Source of the DNA: CAYWBU01 sp942491525
GTDB lineage: Bacteria > Desulfobacterota > Desulfomonilia > UBA1062
Length of the DNA: 64,000 nucleotides
Reading direction: 5' to 3'
NCBI GenBank assembly: GCA_942491525.1
Contig: CALOBW010000033.1
Coordinates: forward strand, 186,001-250,000
Shown here: positions 53,232 to 61,634 of the stretch, in pieces
Position numbering within the stretch: position 1 is the first letter of the stretch
Layout of the letters: each line of letters starts with the position of its first letter
Made by a program: the position numbers and the translations under genes
Notes under the pieces: model-generated
What the model was told of the DNA's origin: nothing
Seen by the model: the letters and a program-made list of their open reading frames with translations, nothing else
Database searches by the model: none

Positions 53232-53242
53232 TGTTATACAAC

Positions 53243-53258
53243 GAAGGCTTCGGCCTTC
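53243..53258 (+). terminator. UUCG-capped hairpin
   Basis: GAAGGC-TTCG-GCCTTC, directly after the beta-CASP gene. It is very stable but lacks a T run, so it may protect the 3' end rather than terminate. Confidence 0.5.
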
Positions 53259-53267
53259 TCATTATAG

Positions 53268-53302
53268 AAGCCAGACAAGATTTTTTTGTCTGGCTTTTTG
53301 TT
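53268..53302 (+). terminator. rho-independent terminator after the beta-CASP gene
   Basis: AAGCCAGACAA (53268-53278), 7-base loop, TTGTCTGGCTT (53286-53296), then TTTGTTT. The stop codon of the convergent acyltransferase gene lies just past it. Confidence 0.85.
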
Positions 53303-54228
53303 TATGATTCAAACTGGACCTCGCCCTTAGGCCTCGACCAGCGCTTATGGGCCCAGAACCACTCCTGCGGATAGAGACGCACATACTTCTCGACAACCGC
53401 CAGAAACTCATCAACATAGCGGCAATAGGTCTGCTCCTTGCTGCCCTGATCCTCAACCCAGATCGGCTCCTCCAGATGCAGCCTAAACTTGTCGCCCTCC
53501 GGAACCAAAAAAGCACCCACCACCGGAACTTTGCCGAAGTGCGCCAGATTCACCAGATGATAGGGCGTAAAGGCTGGATAACCCATAAAATTCCGGACAA
53601 TGCCTTTCGCGTGACTGACATTACGATCAAGGATAGTGCAGACAAACTCTCCATTGCTGAGTTTTTCAGTCAGCTGCCGCGAGGTGACACAGCTGTCGAG
53701 ATATGTATGAACATTCACGCGTGCCCGCGAATTAACCACAAATGAGTCGAACTGTTTTTGGGACCGGGCGATAGCACCGGTTTTACAAAAACGGGATATG
53801 GCCGCAAAAAGCAACTCCCAATTACCCAGATGAGCTGTCAGAATGACAGCGCCGCTGGTTTTAATCTGATCCAGCACCCGCTGGGAATCATCATCAATCA
53901 GCAGCCGTTCAAAAAACTTATCCTGGCGATAGGAGTAGTAGAAAAAAACCATGGACGAACGCAGAATAGAACGAATCGACTGGTAGTGCAGCTGCTCTTT
54001 CTCCCGCCTGCTCTTATGATCGCCATAGATCAGATCCAGGTTGCCCATGCCTAATTTATAGGAGGCGGAACTGGCCTTAAACCAGACTTTGGCTATACCA
54101 TCCGCAATGATCAGAAGGAGCTTCAGGGGCATCACTCGCAAAATAAACAGGAAGACTGGAGTCAAAATGGCCAAAATGGGCCAGAGAACCTTCTTGAGGT
54201 ATTTACCGATCAGACGCTGTTTTCTCAA
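53302..54228 (-). CDS. lipid A biosynthesis acyltransferase (LpxL/HtrB family)
   Basis: A 308-aa protein with an N-terminal membrane segment (about 12-40) and the acyltransferase signature LTAHLGNWELLFAA (HxxxxE) followed by TILDRNVSHAKGI and a C-terminal YPQEWFWAHKRW. It adds a secondary acyl chain to lipid A at the inner membrane. LpxL, LpxM and LpxP cannot be separated from sequence alone. It lies five bases after the YqhA-family gene. Confidence 0.85.
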   Translation of the reverse strand: MRKQRLIGKYLKKVLWPILAILTPVFLFILRVMPLKLLLIIADGIAKVWFKASSASYKLGMGNLDLIYGDHKSRREKEQLHYQSIRSILRSSMVFFYYSYRQDKFFERLLIDDDSQRVLDQIKTSGAVILTAHLGNWELLFAAISRFCKTGAIARSQKQFDSFVVNSRARVNVHTYLDSCVTSRQLTEKLSNGEFVCTILDRNVSHAKGIVRNFMGYPAFTPYHLVNLAHFGKVPVVGAFLVPEGDKFRLHLEEPIWVEDQGSKEQTYCRYVDEFLAVVEKYVRLYPQEWFWAHKRWSRPKGEVQFES

Positions 54229-54233
54229 AACAA

Positions 54234-54761
54234 TTACTCCTCGCCGGAACCGTGACTGAAATGCATCAGATATACTGACACGGAAATCAGAAGAATCCCA
54301 ATGCTGAGGTAGAGCAAACTTTTGATGTCCTGAAAATCATAGGCAATAGCATATTCAAAAAAGGTAACAATCAGAACCATGATGATCACCTTGGCCACCT
54401 TCTCCTTGAGTTCATCCAGGGTATGGATCACAAGAATTTTAGAGGAGCGGACATCGTTCTCGGCAAAATCGATCTTACTGATAAAGAGCTCATAGAGGCC
54501 GATGCCAAAAATCAGAAGCACTGTTGCAATCAGATAGGAGTCAAGAGAGCTGACAACCCCGGAAAGGGCCTCATGGTGAAAATGCTCAAAGGCCTCAGCG
54601 TCACCAAACACATGCATGAAATCTTTAAAAATCATACAGACATCGTAGGTTCCGATCATGATCATCACAAAGGCGGACACAATGGCGGCCACCACGGCAA
54701 TGAAAATCATATAGCGGCTCTGCCAAAGAGCCTTTTCAACATAGTATTCAATTTTATTCAT
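54234..54761 (-). CDS. YqhA/UPF0114-family membrane protein
   Basis: A 175-aa inner-membrane protein with about four hydrophobic segments. The sequence VEKALWQSRYMIFIAVVAAI at the N-terminus and LIATVLLIFGIGLYELFISK are typical of the YqhA family, whose function is not known. It precedes the acyltransferase gene and probably shares its promoter. Confidence 0.8.
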   Translation of the reverse strand: MNKIEYYVEKALWQSRYMIFIAVVAAIVSAFVMIMIGTYDVCMIFKDFMHVFGDAEAFEHFHHEALSGVVSSLDSYLIATVLLIFGIGLYELFISKIDFAENDVRSSKILVIHTLDELKEKVAKVIIMVLIVTFFEYAIAYDFQDIKSLLYLSIGILLISVSVYLMHFSHGSGEE

Positions 54762-54884
54762 CTGACATGCTCCTCAATGTTGCCCCCCTTCTTAGCTGAC
54801 ATGGATGCAATCCTTCAAGCCAATTTTATAACAAATATTGTTCAGTCAACATGAGTTGCTATATTGGATATGGGAGCACCGATT

Positions 54885-55196
54885 ATGGTAGAGCACTCTA
54901 AAATTGAAGCAGTTGTCAAATACCTTGCAGGTAAGTTCTGCGGCTACACAATTGAGCATAAATATGATCAAAGCCTGGGAGCTGAGGCCTTTCGAATCAG
55001 GCACAGCCATTCATATTACGTTAAAATCACAGAGGACTACCTCAACCACTCTTCATGCAGCCAAATCCTTGCTGACATGCAACAGTGGCGAACGGACGAA
55101 TACATCAGGGATAAGGGCTCTAAAATTATCTTCATCAATGAGAATGGACCGCATCTTCTTGAATATGTAAGAACCATCGGTGAAATTGACCTGTAA
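54885..55196 (+). CDS. small hypothetical protein
   Basis: A 103-aa protein, starting MVEHSKIEAVVKYLA, with a mix of strands and helices; I do not recognise a family. I prefer the ATG at 54885, about nine bases after GGGAG, over one at 54864. There is no signal peptide. It stands alone, divergent from the YqhA-family gene. No terminator with a T run follows, but a 9-bp hairpin (55207-55236) begins soon after the stop. Confidence 0.5.
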   Translation: MVEHSKIEAVVKYLAGKFCGYTIEHKYDQSLGAEAFRIRHSHSYYVKITEDYLNHSSCSQILADMQQWRTDEYIRDKGSKIIFINENGPHLLEYVRTIGEIDL

Positions 55197-55492
55197 AAAA
55201 AGAAGCGAGCCTTAGATATCCAGACACCTAAGGCTCTGAGGAGAACTTGTAGCGATTGGGTAATGATAACCCCCCTCACCCGGTTGTCAATAGGAGCAGC
55301 AAAATTTAGCATACTCCTGAAACCCTTTTTTTGAATACAAATTCACAATCATCGAATACATTCAAAATATTAACTAAGTTCAAGCGTTTTCAATAAATTT
55401 TGCCCTTTATCTTGGACACAAAGCGTTGTATGTATTGCAACCGTTGTTATTATATTTGGCATACCTGATAAATTTTTTGAGAGTGAGGATGT
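55197..55492 (+). other. 296-base intergenic region before the Na+ pump operon
   Basis: It holds a perfect 9-bp hairpin (GAGCCTTAG 55207-55215, CTAAGGCTC 55228-55236) and then AT-rich sequence with no open frame I trust. A promoter (55444-55471) lies at the right end. The hairpin lacks a T run. Confidence 0.5.
55444..55471 (+). promoter_or_regulatory. predicted promoter of the decarboxylase operon
   Basis: TTGTTA (55444-55449), 16 bases, TGATAA (55466-55471), 21 bases before the ATG of the gamma-subunit gene at 55493. Confidence 0.45.
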
Positions 55493-55738
55493 ATGATCAC
55501 TGAAGGATTGACCTTGATGGTCGCCGGCATGACAACGGTGTTCCTGTTCCTGTTGCTCATGATGTTTACGATCCAAGTTGTAGCCTATCTGACCCGCAAC
55601 ATCACAGCCCGTGAAATTGCAGAAATCAACCGGGCCAAACAGATCCAGGGTCGCAAAAAGGAAAAGGATACATCTGTTCCCATCGCGGTAATCGCCGCAG
55701 CAATCTCAGCTTTTGAGCGTGATCGATCCCGCAAATAG
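55493..55738 (+). CDS. oadG: Na+-pumping decarboxylase gamma subunit
   Basis: An 81-aa protein with one membrane helix (about 8-31) and a cytoplasmic tail. The N-terminal EGLTLMVAGMTTVFLFLLLMM is the OadG pattern. The tail would anchor the alpha subunit, though the usual C-terminal zinc-binding His pattern is not evident. GAGG lies just before the ATG. It precedes the alpha subunit by 38 bases. Confidence 0.85.
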   Translation: MITEGLTLMVAGMTTVFLFLLLMMFTIQVVAYLTRNITAREIAEINRAKQIQGRKKEKDTSVPIAVIAAAISAFERDRSRK

Positions 55739-55776
55739 GCCGGGATCACAATCAAGTTAACAAGGAGACACGGACA

Positions 55777-57540
55777 ATGAAAAAGATTTTATTCATGGAC
55801 ACATCTTTCAGAGATGGCTTTCAATCATGCTATGGTGCCCGCGTTGCCACCGAAGATTTCTTACCGGCCCTGGAGGCCAGCGTAGAAGCCGGCATTGACT
55901 ACTTTGAAGCCGGCGGCGGAGCCCGTTTCCAGAGTCTCTTCTTCTACTGCAACGAGAGCGCCTTCGACATGATGGACAAGTTCCGCGAAGTTGCCGGACC
56001 GAATGCCAATCTGCAGACCCTGGCCCGCGGCATCAACGTTGTGGCCCTCAGCCAGCAGCCCCGCGATATCATCGACCTGCATGCCAAGATGTTCAAGAAG
56101 CACGGCATCACCACCATCCGCAACTTTGACGCACTCAACGATGTACGCAACCTCAAGTACTCATCCGAGTGCATCACCAACCACGGTCTGAAAAACCAGA
56201 TCGTAGTCACCATGATGGATCTGCCGCCCGGATGCGAAGGCGCCCACACCCCCGAGTTCTACCTGCAGTGCGTGCGCAACATCCTCGACGAGGGCGTTCC
56301 CTTTGACTCTCTCTGCTTCAAGGACGCCAGCGGCACCGCTAACCCGCAGAAGGTCTACGACACCATCAAGGCCACCCGCGAGCTGCTCGGCGAAGATGCC
56401 ACCATCTGGTTCCACAGCCATGACACGGCCGGCGTGGGCGTTGCCCAGTACACCGCTGCCATCAACGCCGGCGCCACCGGCATCGACCTCTCCAAGGCCC
56501 CGGTCAGCGGCGGCACCTGCCAGCCCGACATCCTCTCCATGTGGCACGCCCTCAAGGGCACCGAATACACCCTCGACATCGACTACAAGAAGATCCTCAA
56601 GGCTGAGGAAGTCTTCAAGGAGTGTATGAAAGACTACTTCGTGCCACCAGAGGCCAAGATGGTCTCCCCCAACATCCCTCTCTCACCCATGCCCGGCGGC
56701 GCACTGACCGCCAACACCATGATGATGAGAGACACCGGCACCCTGCACCTCTACCCTGAAGTCATCACCGAGATGTCCGAGGTCGTCAAGAAGGGCGGCT
56801 TCGGCTCATCGGTTACCCCGGTCAGCCAGTTCTACTTCCAGCAGGCCTACACCAATGTGACCCAGGGACGCTGGAAGAAGATCCAGGAGAACTACGGCAA
56901 CATGGTGCTGGGCTACTTCGGCCGCACCCCGGTCGAGCCCGACCCCGAGATCGTCAAGCTGGCCAGTGAGCAGCTCGGCAAGCCGGTCTTCAAAGATGAC
57001 CCGCTCGATATCCTTGAAGATGGCATCCCCAAAGCCACCAAGATTCTCAAGGACAACAACCTGCCGGTCACCGATGAAAACATCTTCATCATTGCCAGCT
57101 GCGAGTCCAAGGGGCTCGACTTCCTGCAGGGCAAGGCCGTGGCCAATATCCGCAGAATTTCAGACGAAGCCAAACCGGCTGCTCCGGCAGCGCCGGCCGA
57201 AGGCCCCAGAAGCTATGCCATCAGCGTTGACGGCAAGAACTACAACGTAACCGTTGCCGACGGCCAGTTTGATGCCACGGCAGCAGCTCCGGCGGCAACC
57301 GCTGCCCCGGCTCCCATCAACATCGACGGTACCGAGATTGAAGCCCCCACTCCGGGCAACATTCTCAGGGTTGAAGTTGAAGTTGGCGACACCGTCAGCA
57401 AAGACGACGTGCTGCTGGTGATGGAAGCCATGAAGATGGAAAGCGAGATCAAGGCGCCCCACGACGGCAAGGTTCTCGACATCCATGTCAAGGCCGGCGA
57501 AACTGTCCAGGCGTCAACTCCGCTGCTGATCATAGGCTAA
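55777..57540 (+). CDS. oadA: biotin-dependent decarboxylase/carboxyltransferase alpha subunit
   Basis: A 587-aa protein. The carboxyltransferase barrel (about 1-460) shows MDTSFRDGFQSCYGARV, CFKDASGTANPQK with the carbamylated Lys site, and FHSHDTAGVG with its metal-binding His pair. An Ala/Pro-rich linker (about 468-515) leads to a C-terminal biotinyl domain with EAMKMESE. The first motif differs from the RDAHQS of oxaloacetate decarboxylase and pyruvate carboxylase (His replaced by Phe), so the substrate may not be oxaloacetate. AAGGAG precedes the ATG. It works with the gamma and beta subunits to couple decarboxylation to Na+ export. Confidence 0.88.
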   Translation: MKKILFMDTSFRDGFQSCYGARVATEDFLPALEASVEAGIDYFEAGGGARFQSLFFYCNESAFDMMDKFREVAGPNANLQTLARGINVVALSQQPRDIIDLHAKMFKKHGITTIRNFDALNDVRNLKYSSECITNHGLKNQIVVTMMDLPPGCEGAHTPEFYLQCVRNILDEGVPFDSLCFKDASGTANPQKVYDTIKATRELLGEDATIWFHSHDTAGVGVAQYTAAINAGATGIDLSKAPVSGGTCQPDILSMWHALKGTEYTLDIDYKKILKAEEVFKECMKDYFVPPEAKMVSPNIPLSPMPGGALTANTMMMRDTGTLHLYPEVITEMSEVVKKGGFGSSVTPVSQFYFQQAYTNVTQGRWKKIQENYGNMVLGYFGRTPVEPDPEIVKLASEQLGKPVFKDDPLDILEDGIPKATKILKDNNLPVTDENIFIIASCESKGLDFLQGKAVANIRRISDEAKPAAPAAPAEGPRSYAISVDGKNYNVTVADGQFDATAAAPAATAAPAPINIDGTEIEAPTPGNILRVEVEVGDTVSKDDVLLVMEAMKMESEIKAPHDGKVLDIHVKAGETVQASTPLLIIG

Positions 57541-57544
57541 AATC

Positions 57545-59041
57545 ATGAAAAAAGTTTTACTGAGTATGCTTATATGGCTGGGGATCTTCTCCCCGGCCGT
57601 GGCCGCTGAAATGATTGACATCATCATTCCAGCCGACGCCAAAGTAATCAAGATCAAGGCCCACCCGGGTGACTTCGTCTACAGCGGCGATGAGATCGTC
57701 ACCCTTAAGGACAAGGCCGGCAACACCATCCACCTGCGTTCGGGCGTCGCCGGCAGCATCGAAAGCCTGGATGTCAGCCTCTACAAGAAGCTTCACAAAG
57801 GTGACACCATCGGCACGATCAAACCCAGCCTGATTGTGGCCGACACCCCCATGAGCGAAGGCACCAACAAGCTGCCGCCCATCAAGACCCTGATGGTCAA
57901 TCTATACAAATCGACCGGCTTTGCCGACCTGATCGCCATGCAGAAGCTGGAGTGGACAGTCGGCATCGGTAAAGTGATCATGATTGTGGTGGGTTGCCTG
58001 TTCCTGTTTCTGGGAATCAAAAAGGAGTATGAACCACTGCTGCTGATCCCAATCGGTTTCGGTGCCGTGCTCTCTAACATTCCACTAGCCGGCATTGCCG
58101 ACGACGGCGGACTGCTATTCTACTTCTATGAAGTCGGCATTACGACCGGCATCTTCCCGCTGCTGATCTTTATGGGTGTCGGCGCCATGACTGATTTCGG
58201 CCCCATGATCGCCAACCCCAAGACCGCAATTTTGGGAGCTGCGGCCCAGTTCGGCATCTTCTTCACCCTGATCGGCGCCCTGGCCCTCAACCACATTCCC
58301 GGGATCGACTTCTCCCTGCGGGATGCGGCCGCCATCGGCATCATCGGCGGTGCGGACGGCCCGACGGCAATTTTCCTTTCATCACAACTCTCGCCGCGAC
58401 TGCTTGGCTCTATCGCAGTCGCCGCCTACTCCTACATGGCTCTTGTGCCGATCATCCAGCCCCCTATCATGCGGGCGCTGACCACCGAAGATGAACGTAA
58501 GATCCAGATGAAGCAGATGCGCTATGTATCCAAACTGGAAAAGATCCTCTTCCCCATGGTAGTTCTGACCATCTGCGCACTGCTGCTGCCCTCGGCCGCA
58601 CCGCTGATCGGCGCCTTGATGTTCGGCAATCTGGTTAAGGAGTGCGGTGTAATCGATCGGCTCTCAAATACCATCCAGAACTCACTGATCAACATTGTGA
58701 CCATCTTCCTGGGGCTCGGTGTCGGCAGTAAGCTTTCAGCCGACAAATTCCTCAATCTGGAAACGCTGGGTATCCTGGCTCTGGGCATCATTGCCTTCAG
58801 CATCGGCACCGCATCCGGCATCCTGATGGCCAAGCTGATGTCAAAGATGAGCAAAGAACCCATCAACCCGTTGATTGGTGCCGCCGGAGTTTCGGCTGTA
58901 CCGATGGCGGCCAGGGTGGTTAACAAGGTTGGACAGGAATCCAACTCACAAAACTTCCTGCTCATGCACGCCATGGGCCCCAACGTTTCCGGTGTTATCG
59001 GATCGGCGGTGGCTGCCGGCGTACTGCTTTCAGTTCTTTAA
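57545..59041 (+). CDS. oadB: Na+-pumping decarboxylase beta subunit with secreted N-terminal extension
   Basis: A 498-aa protein; OadB is usually 375-430. A signal peptide (about 1-21, ending PAVAAE) is followed by residues about 22-100 with a barrel-sandwich (biotinyl/lipoyl-like) pattern: IKIKAHPGDFVYSGDEIVTL and SGVAGSIESLDVSLYKKLHK. The hairpin where a biotin Lys would be reads DKAGN. From about 118 the normal OadB follows: YKSTGFADLIAM, GADGPTAIFLSSQLSP with its conserved Asp, and a final VIGSAVAAGVLLSVL. The core pumps Na+. The extension would face the periplasm. The gene lies four bases after oadA. A stable TTCG hairpin follows the stop. Confidence 0.88.
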   Translation: MKKVLLSMLIWLGIFSPAVAAEMIDIIIPADAKVIKIKAHPGDFVYSGDEIVTLKDKAGNTIHLRSGVAGSIESLDVSLYKKLHKGDTIGTIKPSLIVADTPMSEGTNKLPPIKTLMVNLYKSTGFADLIAMQKLEWTVGIGKVIMIVVGCLFLFLGIKKEYEPLLLIPIGFGAVLSNIPLAGIADDGGLLFYFYEVGITTGIFPLLIFMGVGAMTDFGPMIANPKTAILGAAAQFGIFFTLIGALALNHIPGIDFSLRDAAAIGIIGGADGPTAIFLSSQLSPRLLGSIAVAAYSYMALVPIIQPPIMRALTTEDERKIQMKQMRYVSKLEKILFPMVVLTICALLLPSAAPLIGALMFGNLVKECGVIDRLSNTIQNSLINIVTIFLGLGVGSKLSADKFLNLETLGILALGIIAFSIGTASGILMAKLMSKMSKEPINPLIGAAGVSAVPMAARVVNKVGQESNSQNFLLMHAMGPNVSGVIGSAVAAGVLLSVL

Positions 59042-59047
59042 ACCAAC

Positions 59048-59073
59048 AGGCGGGAAACTTCGGTTTCCCGCCT
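59048..59073 (+). terminator. TTCG-capped hairpin after oadB
   Basis: AGGCGGGAAAC (59048-59058), loop TTCG, GTTTCCCGCCT (59063-59073). A perfect 11-bp stem without a T run; it overlaps the end of the convergent PilZ gene by two bases. Confidence 0.65.
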
Positions 59074-59371
59074 ACTGTTCCGGCAAGAGAGCCAGGAGCT
59101 CGGTTGAACTCTGACCGGTATGAATAAAACGAACGCCCATCCCGTCATAGCTCTTACGCATCACCTGCCCCTGAACACTGATCTTCTTACCCACGTCCAG
59201 CCCCAGGCTGACAGTCAGATAATCTCCCGGCGGCAGAGGGTCAAGGGTTGAGATAAAAACCCCATCATGGCTAAGATTGGTTGCCAGGCCACGGTTGTGA
59301 TAGGCTTTGTCACTGCGGTAGGTTACCCGCATCTGAGAATTGTAGCGGTTGCACACCCTGCGTTCAATCAT
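59072..59371 (-). CDS. PilZ-domain protein
   Basis: A 99-aa single-domain protein with both c-di-GMP-binding motifs of PilZ: RxxxR in ERRVCNRYNS and NLSHDGVF ([D/N]xSxxG), then VSLGLDVGKKISVQGQVMR. It would bind cyclic di-GMP and act on a partner. I chose the ATG at 59371, five bases after AAGGAGG, over a start at 59404. It is divergent from the cobalamin riboswitch and probably unrelated to it. Confidence 0.85.
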   Translation of the reverse strand: MIERRVCNRYNSQMRVTYRSDKAYHNRGLATNLSHDGVFISTLDPLPPGDYLTVSLGLDVGKKISVQGQVMRKSYDGMGVRFIHTGQSSTELLALLPEQ

Positions 59372-59550
59372 AAGACCTCCTTCATCGGCGGATGAAACTG
59401 CCATGACTACACGCTGATAATTATAATTTTTAGCACAATAAACTCAACAGTTACACTTGTTTTTGTCTAAAATGATCATAAACTTAACAGCAGTAATGGC
59501 GCACTCTATATTGACCGGCAAATTATTTTCTGTTACTTAAACCAGCACCC
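59372..59550 (+). other. non-coding stretch between PilZ and the riboswitch
   Basis: About 180 AT-rich bases. Apart from the promoter at 59511-59539 I see no open frame, hairpin or repeat. Confidence 0.5.
59511..59539 (+). promoter_or_regulatory. predicted promoter of the cobalamin-controlled operon
   Basis: TTGACC (59511-59516), 17 bases, TACTTA (59534-59539). RNA would begin near 59547, just before the riboswitch. Confidence 0.6.
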
Positions 59551-59700
59551 GACTGTGGATTCAAGGGAACCCGGTGTGATTCCGGGACGGGCCCGCCGCT
59601 GTAAGCGAGGACGGAGAAGCCAGCATTAACGACCACTGCCTGAGGGCGGGAAGGTCAGGCAATCCGATTGATTCGTAAGTCAGAAGACCTATCCACGGTT
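59551..59700 (+). promoter_or_regulatory. cobalamin riboswitch aptamer
   Basis: The B12 aptamer core is clear: GGGAACCCGGTGTGATTCCGG, GCCCGCCGCTGTAAGCGAGGA, GAAGCC, CCACTGCCTGAGGGCGGGAAGG and the B12-box-like GTAAGTCAGAAGACCTATCC (read with spaces omitted, in that order from 59563 to 59694). P1 is formed by GACTGTGGAT (59551-59560) and ATCCACGGTT (59691-59700) with two G-U pairs. A separate hairpin (59736-59753) encloses the btuB ribosome-binding site. Confidence 0.92.
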
Positions 59701-59735
59701 ATAAGCCGTATCTGCGGGAGCCGGATAGCTGGTTT

Positions 59736-59753
59736 GGGGTAGTTGAGGACCCC
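59736..59753 (+). promoter_or_regulatory. hairpin enclosing the btuB ribosome-binding site
   Basis: GGGGT (59736-59740) pairs with ACCCC (59749-59753), which abuts the ATG at 59754. The loop holds GAGG (59745-59748), the Shine-Dalgarno. It is a likely expression platform for translational control by the riboswitch. Confidence 0.6.
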
Positions 59754-61634
59754 ATGAAGAAACTACTGTACATTTTCATACTGCTACTGTGCCCTTGGCA
59801 GATCCAGGCCGAGGAGATCTACATCCTCGATCCGGTGATCGTGACCGCCGAGCGCATTGACGAGCCGGTTGAGATCGAAACCACAGCTTTCTCCGAAACC
59901 ATTCACACGGCTGAACTTGACGAGCGCTATACGACCACTGAAGAGGTGCTCAGAACTGCCTCCGGTTCCAATGTACGCTCAATCGGCGGCCTGGGCGCCC
60001 GCTCCACCATTTCTCTGCGCGGATCCAGCGCCAGCCAGACCCTGATCCTGATCGACGGCATGCGCCTCAACTCCGGCAGCGGCGTCGACCTTTCCAAGCT
60101 TCCGCTCAACAATGTTGAACGCATTGAGATCATCCGCGGCAGCAACGCGGCCCTCTTCGGCGACAATGCCATGGGTGGCATCGTTAACATCATCACCAAG
60201 GACCCATCAGATGAGTTCTCCGGCAATGTCGGCAGCTCGATCGGTTCCTACAAAACATACGAACTGCAGGCCGGCCTCAATATCCCCTGCGCCGACAACA
60301 TAGGTCTGGGACTCAACATTGCGCGGCGCCACTCTGATAACGACTTCAAGTATACAACCAACAACGGCACCGAGAATGACCCCCGCGATGACTATGAGAC
60401 CGAGCGGGCCAACAACCAGTTTGACGACCTCTCGATCATGTCCAACTTCAAGGCCGTCGGCGACAGCTGGAAGATCAAGCTGCTGGGCAGCTGGTACGTG
60501 GCCGACAAGGAGATCCCCGGCACCATCACCTTCCCGACCCCCTACGCCACCCAGTATAACCGCCGTGCCACCCTCAACCTGGGCAGCGAACTCTTTCTGA
60601 CCGACTACATGGACCTCAACTTCAACCTGGGGCGTGTCATGCAGGATGATGTCTACAAGGATCCGGAATCAAGGCTGGCGCCCTACTCCAGTAACATGAC
60701 GGCCAATGACCAGTTCATGCTCAACACCAACTTCTATGCCGGTCTCTTCACCATCACACCCGGCTTCTCCTATCTCAAGGAGAGCATGGATGACCTCAAT
60801 ATCGACAAAAAGTATCGCCACACCCGCAGCGCGCTCATGCGCGTCAAGGTGGGTAACGACATTGCCGAGAGTCTGACAACCGTACGCTTCGACAACAACT
60901 CGTCTTACGGCAACCAGTGGACCTACCGCACCGGGGCGACCTGGTTCATCAATGACCACCTCTTCCTCAAGGGCAACACCGGCACGGGCTACCGCATCCC
61001 GAGCTTCTATGAGCTCTACTTCAGTCAGGGCTTCATCGTGAGCAACCCCAATCTGAAGCCCGAGGAGTCGGTCAGCTACGACATCGGCCCGGGCTTCAAG
61101 ACCCGCCTTGTGGGCGGCTCCATCAACTACTTTGTGCAGCACTACCGCAACGGCATCGTCTACATCATGCAGTCCGGTTTCTACTACAAGCCCTACAACA
61201 TCAGCCGCAGCAAAGCCCAGGGCTTCGAGGCCCATCTCTGGACCGAACCGATCGAAGGACTGCGCATCTCCGGCAACTACACCTACAACAAGGCCATCGA
61301 CACCACCGGTGAGTTCAACCGCGACGGCAACCAGCTGCCGGGCATCCCGCGCAACGTCTACAATGTGCAGCTGGACTATGCGACCAAGCTCAAGAGTGTG
61401 GCCCTGAGCACCTATGCCTCCTTCAACTATACCGAGGGCAACTTTGTGACCCGCGCCAACACCAAAAAGCTGGATGACCGCGAGATCCTGAACCTGGGAT
61501 TCACCATCAAGCCCATCGAAGAGCTGAGCATCACCTGGGACGTCAAAAACGCCCTCGACCAAGAGGCCACCGACCTGCGCGGTTTCCCGCTGGAGGGCCG
61601 CTCTTATTATCTGACTCTAAGAGGAGAGTTCTAA
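59754..61634 (+). CDS. btuB: TonB-dependent outer-membrane receptor (BtuB-type)
   Basis: A 626-aa protein with a signal peptide (about 1-21, ending WQIQAEE). The segment DPVIVTAER is a TonB box, the plug domain follows (about 40-150: RSIGGLGARSTISLRGSS, IDGMRLNS, IEIIRGSNAALFGDNAMGG), and the rest is a 22-strand barrel that ends in aromatic strands (YLTLRGEF). The position directly under a cobalamin riboswitch and the length of about 600 aa support BtuB, the cobalamin importer. The stop overlaps the lipoprotein ATG (TAATG). btuCDF are not in the window. Confidence 0.9.
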   Translation: MKKLLYIFILLLCPWQIQAEEIYILDPVIVTAERIDEPVEIETTAFSETIHTAELDERYTTTEEVLRTASGSNVRSIGGLGARSTISLRGSSASQTLILIDGMRLNSGSGVDLSKLPLNNVERIEIIRGSNAALFGDNAMGGIVNIITKDPSDEFSGNVGSSIGSYKTYELQAGLNIPCADNIGLGLNIARRHSDNDFKYTTNNGTENDPRDDYETERANNQFDDLSIMSNFKAVGDSWKIKLLGSWYVADKEIPGTITFPTPYATQYNRRATLNLGSELFLTDYMDLNFNLGRVMQDDVYKDPESRLAPYSSNMTANDQFMLNTNFYAGLFTITPGFSYLKESMDDLNIDKKYRHTRSALMRVKVGNDIAESLTTVRFDNNSSYGNQWTYRTGATWFINDHLFLKGNTGTGYRIPSFYELYFSQGFIVSNPNLKPEESVSYDIGPGFKTRLVGGSINYFVQHYRNGIVYIMQSGFYYKPYNISRSKAQGFEAHLWTEPIEGLRISGNYTYNKAIDTTGEFNRDGNQLPGIPRNVYNVQLDYATKLKSVALSTYASFNYTEGNFVTRANTKKLDDREILNLGFTIKPIEELSITWDVKNALDQEATDLRGFPLEGRSYYLTLRGEF

